From Zelopaecilomyces penicillatus (taxonomy: Eukaryota; Ascomycota; Sordariomycetes; Hypocreales; Pseudodiploosporaceae): a stretch of DNA of 64,000 nucleotides. Within the stretch, counting starts at the first letter, position 1. Each line of letters starts with the position of its first letter. The notes under the pieces are model-generated. The model made no database searches. It was not told where the DNA came from and worked only from the letters and a program-made list of their open reading frames with translations. A program made the translations under genes and the position numbers. Where the stretch lies: contig VCCP01000002.1 in NCBI GenBank assembly GCA_005765155.1, forward strand, positions 4,898,001-4,962,000, read 5' to 3'. Of the stretch, positions 9,386 to 23,061 are shown piece by piece.

Positions 9386-11290
9386 TCAAACTGCAAACAC
9401 ATACGGTCTATCAAACAGATTATCCCATCTACTCCCATCACAACACCGCCCAGAACGCTCCCCATTCTGCCATAGCTTCTCCAAGAAATCATTAGCAACC
9501 AGCGGCGTCGCAATGCCTAGTATTCTACTAATCCACTCAAGTTCACCTGCAATAAAGCGTCTATCATCCTTATTGCCCAGATCCGTGTGAAGCCCAGCAA
9601 TCACCAACGGCCACAGAACAAGCTTCCGCAGCTGATGAGTTTGTGATAAGGCAATCTCTTTTAGGTTGTGCATAACGACGTTGTAATAGTATGTCTTTCG
9701 AAGGGTGATGGTCTTTGTAACCATGCCCGTGGGATGGGAGCTGGTAGCAGCTGTGTCTGTAGGGTCTAGGAGGGAAGAAATGCAATAGAGACTGACGGCT
9801 GCCTGATAGATACGTGCAAGAGATTTCCAGTTCCACAAGCTGGCTTCGCGATGTGGCAGACTAACCTCGCCCATCACGGTTGAGCGTTGCACCCGATTAG
9901 AGAGGTGATATTCGCTGACATTGGCAGCCCAGTTCTCTACTGAAAACGCCTTGATTTGGCCAAGAATTACCAAGGCGCCTGCTCGTATGTCTTCACCGTC
10001 GTCTGCGTCAACAGTTCTTTGCCTCGAGCGGAGTTTGTTTATCAAGATGATAGCCGCTAACAAAGTAGGCGGACACGGCAATGATGTCGATATGCCGTTG
10101 CCATACAGCGCAGGTAAAAGACTTATCAGCTCAGACTGCCGGTTTGCTCTACTCGGTGTGATATCCGGGGACGTCGTAGCTCCCATTACGTCGGCCCTAA
10201 TGTCACAGCCACAGATTAGTCCCGATTGACTTTATGAAACAGCTACACGTTCACCCGTCTTTTGGTTAACTCTGTGTGAAAATAGGGTCTTACAGAATGA
10301 GGTACTGAAAGAGATGCCGGAATGGTGTGCCTAGCAGAGCATGAGGGAAACTCTTATCCCGCATCTCGAGGATGGTGTAAGCTGCATCACAGTGTTGTCG
10401 CCAGTTGGGTGAAATAGACTGCTGAATCTGTGAGCCGTGATGAAGCGGTCCGTTAGCATGAGAATGAAACCTCCTGGTAAGATAAAAAAAAATACAAGCT
10501 GAAGTAGGCATTTATGTGCACGAACCTCTGAGAGAAGAAATGTAAGAACAGAAGCGAGTGCCTCATTGCTCGTCTGATAGCCCGGCCTCGCCAAATCCTC
10601 AGATAGTGACCGTATAGCAGCTCCCCTATGTTTCTGTAGCCTCTTGGCTAGAGTCTTTCGCTCTGCTTCATCGTGATATCCTTTGCGGAACTGTAAAATC
10701 CGGTGGCCAAGCGCAACGCACTTGAAGCTTTCGGCAACGGTGGGCGGTATATAAGACACGGCGTTGAGAGGTATGAAAAAGTCGCTTTGCACGCCGTTTC
10801 CAGTAGCTACCATGTCGGGGCAGACGTTGATATTATCTACCAAGTTCCAGGTCTGTTAGAATAGCTGATTTATGACAGTCGCACATGTTGGTTTGGGTAA
10901 GTAGACCCCAGGGTCTAGGTGAGGCGACATACAATACTCCAAAGCATCCAGCAACGCTTTAGCCTCGCAAGAGATCTTGGGTGAATCGTACAGCGCCAAG
11001 TCACACACAACGACAGACCCCATGGTTGATTCCTCCCGCGCACGCTGTCCCTTGGACCTCGTCTGGCCGGGCTGGAGCCATTTCAGCGGCTTGTGATCAT
11101 AGCCGGGACAGTCGATTCCTCTAGCACGGCACTTTCGACACGCCGGCTGGGCTGAGTCACAAACACGCCGCTTTTTAAGACACTCCCAGCAGGACTTCTT
11201 GTTGCTGCTATTGATGTCGCTGCTATTACTGTCGCTGTTGCTGTCTGCCATGTCTTGGGTCCGGCCGTGGGTCGATCTTCGTCCTGACAT
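9386..11290 (-). CDS. Zn2Cys6 fungal transcription factor
   Basis: Four exons on the minus strand, 11290-10933, 10836-10526, 10427-10294 and 10196-9386, give 537 aa. The binuclear zinc cluster has six cysteines at residues 34, 37, 44, 51, 54 and 61 (CX2CX6CX6CX2CX6C) with the basic LKKRR segment between. A serine/asparagine-rich leader precedes it, and a long helical region of the fungal-specific factor type follows (blocks such as KHRGAAIRSLSEDLA and SPNWRQHCDAAY). The first intron (GTATGTCGCC...TTGGTAG, 96 bases, CTAAC branch) removes an in-frame TAA that otherwise looks like a nonsense mutation. The second donor, GTTCGT, is unusual, and its acceptor could also be two codons later. The target genes are unknown; its position beside THI5 makes thiamine regulation a possibility only. 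Confidence 0.85.
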
Positions 11291-12388
11291 GTCTGGTGAG
11301 ATGAGATTTAGAGCCTTGTTCGACAAGTACGTGGTGGCATTTAGGTGTGGGGAGGTTGGGGTTATTTAAGAAATGTAATACAACATACAACGTACTACGA
11401 TCAACCCTCCTCCAGCCCTACGGCACAGACAAAAACACACAAGGCTGTCTCCGCCCTCTCTGTCTATATGTACGACGTGTCAGCGGCCGAATCGTTTTAA
11501 ATAACGAAAGGCGACTCGAGCGTTACCATGTGCACACCTTGAGGCCTTGGCCCGGACCCCGCGGGCTGACAACAGGGCTGTGTGTTTTGCCCAAAGATGG
11601 CATTAATTAGCAACTTTGGTTCCAATCTCCCCGGCATCGGTCAAGTTTCCGAAGGCCGGGGTTGTCTCAACTTTAAGCTTACTTTCTTTCCAACAGGCTG
11701 TGTGGGCGTTCACTGCCCGACCATCATCTACCCAGTCAAACCGTCGAAACTCATAAGAAAACGCCAGGTTCCCGCCAAGGACCTGCGTTGCGTTGCGCTA
11801 ACAAGAGCACTGCCACAGGTTTACAGCCATGTTTATTGGTCTACATGTATGTCTCAGCAGTTTGAGGTGCTCAGATAAATGGTCACCGCAACGGCACTCC
11901 GTAATCATCGGCCTAATACAGACAGCGATACGAAGCCCAAGCCTTGGGGGGGGGGGGGGGGGGGGGCGGCTGCCATGTCCAACAAAAACATGAAGGATGA
12001 AGTCACGATTCATTGCCTTGCTGGGCTTATCTAGTTAATGACTCGAAAGTCTTTTAGAATTGGATACCAGCCTAAAATGTCAATCATAGTACATCGGCGG
12101 GCAGCTAATTGCTTCAATCATCACCAAGCCCGTGCCAGTACATTATTCACCCAGAATGTTTCATCTCAATCATCACACATACAGCATGCACAACGTATAT
12201 TTCCAACCAGCAAAAAGACAATCTCATTTGGAGTCTGACTTTTAATGAACCCCACCAAATTCTAATCAGTTAACTGGTATATCCAAACCGCTCTATTCCC
12301 CAGCCCATAAATAATCCCCTAGAAAGACTCCCCCAAATGTGCAGAAAGAAACAGCCAGTACAGTTTTTTAATACAGAAACCCCCTCAT
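11291..12388. other. intergenic between two minus-strand genes
   Basis: No gene. It holds the upstream region of the Zn2Cys6 gene and, near 12250-12388, the 3' flank of the P-type ATPase. A 21-base G run sits at 11946-11966. Confidence 0.5.
11946..11966. repeat. poly-G tract, 21 bases
   Basis: An uninterrupted run of 21 G. The true length may differ because such runs are prone to slippage and sequencing error. It may form a G-quadruplex; nothing else is visible. Confidence 0.9.
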
Positions 12389-15300
12389 CTACCAGGCAAT
12401 CTTGGCAATGAAACCCTGAGGCCATGTCCGAGCCGCCCATCTCCTTGCCTCATCCAGAATGACAATGTAAATGCCAAAAGCAAAAGGCAGGAACCAGTAC
12501 TCCACAGGCACTTGTGTCGTTCCGAGGATGGGATGCAGCTGCGGGATGTACAACCACAGGAACGCCATAGCCAGAGCGAAGAGGATAGCTGGGAACAGGT
12601 ACAGATTCTCCGTCTGCTTGTTCAAGATGGGTGGGTGCTGGAAGATACTGAGACGGCGCGTGCGCGTAGCCAAAAGATTGAACCATTGCATGACAACCAA
12701 GTTGACAAAGTAAATGGACGAAGCTTCGTTGAGTTTCTGGCTGTAGTAGTCAGGATCGATATGGTCTGGCACTTTGCCGAAGCCGAACCACAGGTCCTTG
12801 AACGGGATGCCATTGCGCTCCAGGAACCAGTATGACATGGCAAAGGATGCCAGAGTCTCCGTCACACCAATGACACCATAGGCGTGCCATATCAGCTGCC
12901 AGTCGACAAGGCGGTCTTTCTTGACGTTTCGGGGTCGTCGGAGCAAGACATCAGCTTCAGGCTTTTCGTAAGACAGCATAGTGGCGGCAGCGCAATCCGT
13001 GAAGCAGCTAGTAGTAACATGGTTAGTTGAGGGCAAACACACACAATACTGGTAGGCGAACAACTTACCAGATAATAATCATGAGAAATGATGACAGAAT
13101 CTGCGGAAGACCGAAAAGAACAGAAGTCATGACAGGCCAGAACTCGGAGAAACTACCAGCTGGGAGTAGATATGCGATAACCTAGGCAAGTTAGCACTTT
13201 ATATATGGGCTCGTGGGGGAATAGATCTCATTTACCTTCTTCAGGTTGTCGAAAACAACACGTCCATACTGCACGGCAATCACCACTGATGAAAACGTAT
13301 CCAATAGAATCATGTCTGCAGCCTCCATAGCAATGTCAGAGCCACTTCCAAGCGAGATACCAACGTCGGCAGCCTTCAGCGAAGGGGCGTCATTGACGCC
13401 ATCACCTGTCATGGCTACGACGTTGTTTTCCTGAAACTCTCGAACGATTCTGAGCTTCTGTTCCGGGGTCGTTCTGGCAAACACAATCTCGTCGTATTGG
13501 ATCAGCGCCTTCCACTGGTTGTCGCTGAGTTTCAGAAGTTCCGGGCCGCTAATCACAATCGCTCCCCGCGACGTGCTGCTATTCTTCTCATCTTCATCAG
13601 ACGATTCAGTTTCGGGAGAGTGTCGTTCAAGATGAGAGGCGTTGTCGACGTGGAGGCAGGTGACGATACCGGCATCGCGAGCGATGGCAAGCGCCGTCAA
13701 AGCAAAATCACCAGTGACCTATTGAATCCTGATTAGCATTCGTTACAAGATACCCATACTGGTAACACAAAATACATACCATAGCAATTCTAATACCAGC
13801 TGCGCGAAGAGTAGTCACGACCTCTGGAATCTCAGGACGCAGCGGGTCAACGATAGCCACAAGGCCAATCAATGTGAGACCAGTCTTGGCTTCTTGCATG
13901 ATTGTCTCTTCATATTGGCTAGTGCCGAATTTTCCGCTCAGTTCGTCCCCCGAAACAGTTTTTTGTGCAAGAATCAAACATCGCTTGCCCTGAGACGAGT
14001 AGGTATTCTTGATGCTCTCTAGTGTTGCCACTGCGGTCTCGTCGAGAGGAGCCACGAGTCCAGAATCGGTAAGGAAGGAAGAGCATCGGCCGATGAGCAC
14101 ATCCGGAGCTCCCTTGATAGTCAACAAACTGCAAAAGAGGTATCATTAGGAACTTTTCCTTTCATGAAGCGATTGTCTTTCACAGCAAAGTAGTTACTCA
14201 CGTGTCTGTTGGTTTGAAAGCACCAGCGGCCTCCTTGGGCAGGGTATTATCCACAGCCTCCTGGCGATTGTTGGTGAAGCACCGGATCATGAATTTGTTC
14301 TTGCTGTTGAATGCAAGCTCGTAGTCCTTGCGCCAGCAAGACCGATAGTAGGCAACATTTCCAGCCTCAAGGATTTCCGAGAAACGAATGATGGCAGTAT
14401 CCGTAGCATCTCCAAACACCTTTCTCTCAGAAACGGGAACATCTGCAGCAGCAGCGTCCAACTCGGCACCATTGCAGAGTGCTGCCATTGCAGCCAAGTG
14501 GCTCATGGGGCTGATCGTCTTTGTCTGATTTGCGGTAACCTTGTCAGATGCGAGTCTTTGTTTTCCCTCTTCAACTGTCATGATGTTGCCACCGATGGCA
14601 CAACCAGTCACAGTCATTTTGCCCTGGTTTTGGTGTTAGTACTCATCTCTTTTTCAAGCTCAACCCATAAGTAGCCCCTATGCCAGGTTCTTCGCACATA
14701 CCTCTGTAAGCGTTCCAGTCTTGTCAGAACAAATGACAGAAACAGAGCCAAGAGTCTCGACAGTCTTCAGGGACTTGCAGAGAATCTTATTCTTCCTCAT
14801 CAGGTTGGCAGTGATCGTCAAACCAGCAGTAATGGCAATAGGAAGGCCTTCGGGGATAAAAGCCACGGCAACGCTAACGCAGTTCACAATCAAGGTTGGC
14901 ACATTGATCCAGTTGGGATGATCCTTTCTCAACCAAACACCCCTGAGCATACAATTAGCAAAACGCCCATTTTCTCTTTGAAATTCGTGTGTCGAGAAAT
15001 ACTCACCAGACAATGAGCACAATTGTAATCATCGTAATCATGATGGTGGTGATGATCATGACAAAGTAAAGGACTTCACGCTCCAGAGTGGTCATTTTCG
15101 TCTTGGGCTCGTTTGTAAGTGCAGCTATGCGACCAAAGACAGTTCTGTCACCAGTAGCAACCACAATGCCCATACAGCTACCGATAATGCAATGAGTTCC
15201 CTGCATACCAATGTTGTGAGTTTCCAAGTAGTTGGCATCTGTGTGGTCGACACTTGCGGCACATGGCACCGACTCTCCAGTAAGGACTGAGCGATCAAAC

Positions 15301-16347
15301 TTGGCATCTGATGAAGCTTCGATGAAACGCACATCAGCCGGAAGCTTATTTCCGGCCTTAATGACCACAAGATCGCCAGGAACCAGTTCTTCGGCAGGGA
15401 TGTGAATGACTTGGCCGTCTCTAGTAACTTGGCATTGTTCTGGAAGCATGTCCTTGATGGATGACATAACTCTAGACGTCGACCAGTCTTGGAACATGTT
15501 GAATCCGGCTTGAATGAAAAAAACGGCTAGCAAGACAATAGCAAGGGCCTATGAAGTAAACGAATCGTTAGTAATTAGTACCCCTTCTAGTTTGATTTCC
15601 AACGCATAGGAGGTTTCAGTGAGTAAACAAAACAAAACATACCAAGTTAGCCAGTGCTGGAGGATCTCCGAGCGGCTTCCATGAGATGAAGACGAGGATA
15701 CTGCCCAACAACAGAATAGCACCGAATCCTTTGAAGAAGTAGGCAATGATGGTGACGGTTCTGTTTGTTTTAGGGGGTGAAGGCGCGTTCTTGCCGTACT
15801 CTTCGAATCTCCTTTTTACTTGCTCGACTGACAAGCCCCCAGTAGGGGATGTAGAAAGTCTCTGCGTGACATCCTGTGTTGAAAGGGTATGCCATTCGAG
15901 GTCACCGAGATCTACATTGGAAGATTAGAGTTAGCCGAACATCGTATCAATATCACAAGCAAAGAGTAGACTGCTGTAGTATGTATGAAGAGCTTAAGGA
16001 CTTGTGAACAACTAACCCTTTGCTGCTGAGTCTTTGGCCTGGGCCTTTTCGTTCTGCTCTCTGCGTTTGGCATCATCAATGTCGAACGAACTGTCACCAA
16101 GTCAGCGAGACAACACTCATCAAACACGGATAAATTGTCACCGCGTTTCTTACACTGTACGGTATTGAATGGGCAAAGCAATGGCAGGGTCGACTGGGCC
16201 ACGGGAGTGAACACTACGGATGGCCAGAGAGTCGTTTGAGTTTCGACGACTCAAGGAGAAGCGTGGATGACGGGCAGGTTGAGCCAGCTCCTCGTCATGC
16301 CAGCGGACACGCTCTGGCCCCTGGGCCTGGATCTCCTGATTGGACAT
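12389..16347 (-). CDS. P-type ATPase, fungal Na,K/H,K-ATPase-type (IIC) alpha subunit
   Basis: Ten exons on the minus strand: 16347-16154, 16090-16017, 15911-15643, 15548-15007, 14942-14702, 14623-14202, 14128-13780, 13718-13236, 13181-13069, 13007-12389; 1101 aa. All catalytic marks are present: TGES at 269-272 (actuator), PEGLP at 390-394 in the ion-binding helix, phosphorylated Asp433 in DKTGTLT, KGAPDV (nucleotide binding) and TGDGVND at 801-807. The cytosolic N-terminus, the length and the last transmembrane part (SYWFLERNGIPFKDLWFG, then WFNLLATRTRR) follow animal Na,K/H,K-ATPases rather than the ENA sodium pumps. Fungi carry such IIC pumps (ACU-like), which move Na+ or K+ and have no known beta subunit. 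The ion is inferred. Introns are 54-105 bases; every junction keeps the frame. Confidence 0.92.
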
Positions 16348-19300
16348 TATGTCGAGTCAAATTGGGGTTGCAGAGAGGGGGAAATGCAGATTCAGAAGAA
16401 GTAAAAAGGGGGGCGAGGCCCGAGACGCAGTAACGTCCCGTTGACGGCGGGGAGAGAACACAAGAAGAACTGAGAGAGCAAGAAAGGAACTAGAAAGACA
16501 ATGGAAACAACTCTTTCTCGTAGGATCAGCAAAAATGGACGAGGCAAGTCGGGGGTCAATATATCCTCTGAGACAACACCAGACGACCAACAACTAAACC
16601 GGAAACGGGCTCATCGCTAACACCGCTCTGTCTCTCACTCTCTTTCTACGATCTTTCACCTAGCCTGGAGTTCTCGTGCTGCTAGCCCAGTGGCTTTTTT
16701 TCTCCCCGATGGATGGATTCATAGTCGCGGGCAGGGCGAGGCTCCAGACGAGGCGGGGCGGCCATAATTTCATTTTCTGGTTCCCATATTTTTTTCCCTA
16801 TCTGTTTTGACACTGACTCCATCGCATGTGGGCAGGCAAAGCAGAAGGGTTTTTTGGTGTACAGTGCCGTTCACTAGTTTCTTGCACTTTGGCAGCTATG
16901 GTAAGTAGTCAATAATAGGAAAAGCCTTGGTTTTTACGAGGGCAAAAGCAGGTATTCGCAGGTATAGGTGAAATGGTGTGGAGATGGGCAGGACCAACAC
17001 CAGAGTTCGGTGCCAGTGCTCGCGTGTGGACGCAGGAGCCTCAAGCCAGCAGCTGCGTAATAGGAGCAGCTGCAGAGAGAGGTGTGTGTGTGCTGTCAGG
17101 GCGTGCGAGATTTGTTTCTGGTTGCGAGAGGAGTGTGTCCATTTTGGCCAGGTCGAGAAGCGGAGGAGTAGGAGGATAAGAGGCCAAAGCATGGACGCTG
17201 GCAAGTTCCTCGCCCACGGCATGGTGTGCACTGTACTTCGCCTGTATCTGAGCCGTTGGCTCCAGGTGGTTGTCTCCCATAACAGCGCCCAGGTATCTGC
17301 CGTGAACTCCTGCTTAGCAGTCGCTATGAGCGATATACGTCCAGGGCACTTGGGGGCTGCTGGCTAGGGAATTCAGGGACCTATCCAGGCGGGCCCTGAC
17401 AGCGCTAAAGCTCGGGGTTATAGTGATCGTCAGAGGGGCTGTGAGCTGCCAGCGGGCAAAGAGTCAGGCGATGCGTGATTGGCGCAACCGACTTGGCCGG
17501 GTCAGGGCTCAAACTCAAAAAGGTGAGTGCATGGCACTGTGCCCTACACTGTGGTAAGCAGGCAAGCAAACAAACAAACAAACACATAACTTATGGGCTG
17601 TGATAATATTGCCGACAGGCGACGTTGTGCCTGTGCGAATGCAGGCTCGGTACCGTGTCTGTCTGTCTCCTCCTTCGGCTTGCCTGCTTTGTCCATCGTG
17701 CGCTGGAGCCGCCATTCTGCTTCTGGCTGCTGGCCGCGAGGCCTCCCAGCGCCTCCCCCCTCTGTAACCTACCTCTGCAGCAGGTGCTGCTCACTCACTT
17801 CCCCTGCCTGCCTCTCCTTGCTTCTCCTCCCCCGTGCTGCAGGTGACGGCACAACAGATGCACAAATGCTAGGCGACGGCATACTCGATCTGGTAGTCAC
17901 TGTAATTTCTTGCGTAGGTGCCGCACGGTAGGTGAAGCTCACTGCATCCATTAGAGAGGCATCGGGAGATGGCGATGGAGGAGGCTGTGCTGTCGATGCC
18001 GTTGTTGGTGTTCCTCTAATATTTCCTGTTGACAACCTACACCCACTGTATTGGCGACGACCCCTCGACAAAAGGTCACCCACCCTTCCATTAGCATCCC
18101 ATCCAGCCCAAAACACCGAGACTCTCACCGCTTGTTGTTGCCAATAATTGACATCACGAGTGTCATCTACATACTGCGCACATGTAAATCCGCAATTGAC
18201 TGCTTCGTGGTTTCTCTACCGCTGATGGTGAAGAGTAAAAGTTTATTGGCATAAGACATTTACACACAGAGACCGTGTTGTTGCTAGGGCCGTGCGAACA
18301 GCACACCGCGCACACGGCTTCAATGGTCTGTCCACCGCGCTCCAGAATCCATTGCTGCCCTCCCCGCTTCCCATCTCTCCATCCCCTCACTCACCCTCAC
18401 GTCTCTCGTGTCCGTCCTCTTCTGGCTATGCTTTGCACATCGTGCTGCATGCATGCTGCACATCGTTGCATCTCTTGGATCCTGCGCCAGAACGAGCTTC
18501 AATGCTCGACTCTGTCTCACCCACCCACCCTCCCTTTGCTTCTCCTCTCCTCGCCTGGGTCCAACTCCATTCAAGAGTACAAAGCAGATGCAGATAATGA
18601 TGCAACCTCACCAAGCAGCTAGAACAACGAACGGCTTTCTTCTCGAACAACAATCACTGGAAAGGCGATCGTTCATCTCCCATTCTCGAAGCTCTTGAGC
18701 TTCCATGTCTGTCTCATCTCAAACTCTCAATCGGGGTGCTGTGCATTGGTTGCATCACCTTGTTTCGGCATTGTGCGCTCTAGCGGCGGTTAACTGCGTC
18801 GCCACATTACCCTAGTGCACCTCCCTCCGGCCTATCACAACCGCTGTATTGTCCGATGAGCGCTGAATCCAGAATGCATTGAATACACACGACATGGTAT
18901 GACGGTGCAGCCAACTCGGTCCATGGGGGTGGGCAGGCGCTACAACGGTGTAACACATGGGAGAAAGGAGCATTAGGCATGCCATGAATCGACCACCGCC
19001 TACCCATGACTGTCCTCCCGCAAAACCGATTCATCATTCTCTAAGCTTGGTTCGTTATTTATTGATGTTCTGCGGACTATCCGCTGTAGAAAAGTACCAA
19101 CACGAAGATCAAGTCCATCTATTGATGTGTGGCGTCTCTGGCTGCATCTACGTCTTCGTGTACACACACAAGATGCCGCTGTTGCCGCCGTCATTGAGAA
19201 CCAAATGTTAGCACCGAAACGGCGAAGTTATGCGGGCTCCACGAAGAAAATTGCGCCGGCTCTACTATGTAGTAGGATCAAATGTCAACTTGACATTAGT

Positions 19301-22300
19301 TTGCCATATAAACTTGAGCGGAGCCTGTTGTACGGGTGAGATTGACGAGAGGGGCGGCGCAGACTCTCTCCCCACTTCTCGGTAGGACGCCGAAGACGAC
19401 TCCCCTTTACGCCCCGTTTACCAGTCCTAATCCATACTGACAAGACTCATTAGCCTTGGTTATTCTCATTGCCATAGAAATGCTAATACTATTCAGGGAA
19501 AAAGGCTGCTGGGTCTACGGCTGCCCACTACCCGTCTGACGGCAAACAGCGGCAGAGCTACGGATGGCTGAGGGAATTCTTACAGCACAGTACGAGGTAC
19601 GTTTGGTTTCTCTCACCGTCTGTCTGCTCCTTTTTCCTTGATTTCTGGTCCCGTCAAATTGGGTTGCCAGGGTACAATTTCAAACAGGAGATGGCTTGCG
19701 AGTGGATACTATAATGGGCGGCTGTCGTTGATAACATGCCAAATTTGATCTTGCCTACTCTGGTGGGCAAAGCTCAACCAACAGCACCGAAGAGACACAG
19801 ACCCTCGCTTCCCTTCTCTTCGTTCGTCTTGTGTCCCATCTGGCTTCTTTCACATGCATCCCGGCGCAATTACTAAAGGATAACTTGACGTCAGGGCCTC
19901 AGCCTCACGCATTGGCTCTTTTTGAATCTCCCATCATTAACCCAGCTAGAGCTCTCCCTGGCCTTTGCCCTACCTCTTCGTCAAGCTCCAATAGTCCCTG
20001 CATATTGTGCATGGAGCACACAGGGCTTGCGCGTTCGCTTGTCTAGGTAGACGACAGGTGGTGTTACACTGACACGTGCGTGGGGGTTTGTGCACCCTCT
20101 CAACCCCTGGCCAGGGTTGAGTCGATGGGCTAGTATCAGCACAACACCAAAAGACCTGGTATGAATTTCCCACAAAGAGGAGCTGCACATTCTTACAATT
20201 GGTCAATAAAAGCACATGATGTCTGCTTGATATAGATGCATATTGACCCAAGTAAATGGTAACTCTAGCCAAGAACCTTGACTCTGTCTGGGCAAAACGT
20301 CGACACTCACCATAGAGCCATTGAATTATCAGCTACCCCTGGCACAACTTACTGTAATAATAAGCATTTTGCCAAGCTTCGGAGCGATCGGCTGCCAAGC
20401 ATCTTGGCCCCGGCACAGCGTGTTTTGGGTATGTCATTGACCAATGGCTATGGTTGAAGAAACATACGTGAGTCGAGTATTTGCCATACCACTATGAAAT
20501 ATCTTGGGCAACCATGTGGTATTTCCCTACCCAAAGCAGCAACACTGGGTTGATGGACCGCCAGCCCCGGAGTGCTAAACACCAGCTCCCATCCGTCATA
20601 ATCGCAATGAGAGAGAAGGTGATGAAAAGTCTGTCTTTGCAGGGATTGGGGGAAAATTCTCAAGGTCCAGATGGGCCTTTGCCGCGAAAATGGATCACTC
20701 CATCCGTTCGTGAGCTTACTCGCAACTTTGTTACTAAATTAGTGTGTGAGTGTTAGCTAGAAAAGGGAGCTCGGCATCGAACGGTCCCCGTTCGTTTTCA
20801 GAGACTAGGTGGACAGGGCGTCTGAACTCGCCCAAGAGAAAAACACCAAAAATTACCTTGTTGATGGGGAATGCGCACCAATAGGTAGGCAGTTTAGTTA
20901 GTAGCCATCTCACGCACCTCTATGTATCCCACTCAGGTGACACCACTCGGCCAGCACAAGATCGACCGGAGCCGAAGGTAGGGATGGGGCCCTGTTCGGA
21001 GGGTGCCCATCTCGTTCCAGCCTGCGCCAGGGTCATCGGACATTCATTCTCCATACTGTTTATCCTTTTCACAATGAGGAGGGGAGTGAATACGGTAGGC
21101 TATGGCAGGACGTCATGATGCAGCAATAGATTGGTGTAGTCATGGCGTTTTCATCTGAGAGAAAGAAAGGGAAATTCCCTCACGCACCTTTTTCTTTTTT
21201 GTCTGATGATGCACACGCCCATCTCTCGGATACGGGATCCGTGCCGCCGCAAGCGAGGGAGATGGGCTGTGCCTTTGTAGGTATGGAGGTATGTATCTAT
21301 GTATGTAGGAGCAACTGAATTGGACGCTGGATCATATTGGATGCTGCCCGTTTGATGCCGTGTGACGCCAGCCACGTTTGAGGCTAACCAACATGCCTAA
21401 GGAAGGGCTGGAGGAGGCGCGTCCAAGCAGGACTGTTTGTGTACACACTGTGTCGACTGAGCTAGAGTCTCGAGACATCATCATCATCGCAGGTCTGCTG
21501 CCCCAGCTCGGGAAATCGACCGTTTTCAGGTCCTTGGATCTGCCGAGTGCGTCCCACAGCCCAATCCTGAAATTACCCCGACGGCAATACATACTGCACA
21601 AGTAAGCTGTATTCTCAGCTTGCTGCTGGTGTGGGTGGTTTATGCTGCGCGTGTGGACGTGTTCCAACGTGTCTGTCCCGAGCGTGTCAATCACCATCTC
21701 TTGTTTGCATGTGAGTCGCGGAAAAACAACAACAAAAACTCCAGAGCTCTGAGTTGCGCTCTATGCAACATTCAGTCTGGCCCTGCATTCTTTCTCAAGA
21801 TGATCCGATCTGAACAGGTTCAAAGCAATCTGTTTGGCAAATCTTACCTACATTGTCACAATCGCTTGCCTAATGACATTAAAATCATTGTTGAGTAAAC
21901 CAATTGAAGTCCGAAGAGTTTCTGCGGTTATGATTTGGCTTTGTGATTTTCCCAATTGTTAGTGTCTAGATCGGGCTCTCTGCATGGCCTCCTTTTCTGT
22001 GATTCCATTCGCAACTCATAAGGCATACCTCCCACCGAGAAGGATGTCCGTCCGCCCTGAACTACAGCAACACCCTCACTCCCAAACCTCTCATCTAAAC
22101 CGCCAGCTAGCTACTGGTTAATGCCTTATTGCTAATTGCCGATTAATTTTTGGCTCTTGTGCAGCATAAATAAACTCAAGTTATCTCCGCATCGATAAAC
22201 CGCGTAGCCTAAAGTTTTAGTCAACCATGTTGAAAATGATAGGTCGTGTTTGATACGTGAAGAGAGGCAGACGCATTCTCTTATTGAGTACATTGCATTT

Positions 22301-23061
22301 ATTTATCGTATCATACAGGTGTTTAGATATTTCGAATCACGCCAAGCTGTTTTAGCATGGTGTGGATGGCGTGAATTGCTCGACTGCCTCAGCAAGAAAA
22401 CGGTTAGGACACAGTAGATCGAGTCTGACAATGGCAATAAGTGTCCTTTAAACACTAAATCGGCTGCGAAAAAAGCCTGAGCATGTGAACCCCAGTATCA
22501 TTGTCTCACTCCCAGGTTTCTCAAAATAAAGAAACGCACTCTTAGCTCAATTGCCTTTGCTAAAGCAGGTTTACGGGTGCTTCTCATGTTTGAATATACG
22601 TGGAGTAACATTGAATCCTTCCGCCTCTTCGAAAGTACCACGATGGATATGCAGTGGTGATACAAACAACTTCAACGCAACCATCTCGCAGACCTGGAGT
22701 CGAAAATTGAGTTCCCAAGATAGCCTGCATGGTCCATATTCGAGGAAGCACAGGCTGTTACAACTTACAAAGTCTTGCGCTGGCAGAAGAAGAATCTAAG
22801 CAGAACATTGGCTCACAGAAAGAACAGCATCGGCGTTAAGAAGTTACGCAGTAGTGTACCAACATTTCACAGGACAACTCAAGCACGTTGAACGAATAAA
22901 CTAGTGCATTTGATATCGTATGACTATTATCCAAGGATATATCCAGTCCCAACCCAATGCGCCTATGCATATAAAAAGATGACATCAACACCAGTAGATG
23001 AAGTATAGATGAGGAAAGAGAAGAGAAAAAGGACCCGCTCGCGTATCATCAAATCATGAGA
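16348..23061. other. 6.7-kb gene-free stretch
   Basis: It lies between the start of the ATPase gene and the end of the KHA1-like gene. Only short frames without domains occur. Pyrimidine-rich blocks at about 17700-17860 and 18330-18560 give runs open on several frames, which fits low-complexity composition rather than coding. A TACTA-TG-TAGTA dyad lies at 19263-19274. From about 21900 the sequence becomes more AT-rich. A long ATPase leader or a non-coding transcript could be hidden here, but nothing in the sequence proves it. Confidence 0.5.

Noticed and set aside
10837..10932. In-frame TAA in the Zn2Cys6 gene suggesting a pseudogene
   Set aside because: A 96-base intron with GTATGT donor, CTAAC branch and TAG acceptor removes the stop and keeps the frame, so the gene appears intact.
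12389..16347. ENA-type sodium ATPase or PMCA calcium pump
   Set aside because: The C-terminal part (SYWFLERNGIPFKDLWFG, ATRTRR) and the N-terminal cytosolic tail fit the Na,K/H,K-type group better; ENA and PMCA lack these blocks.
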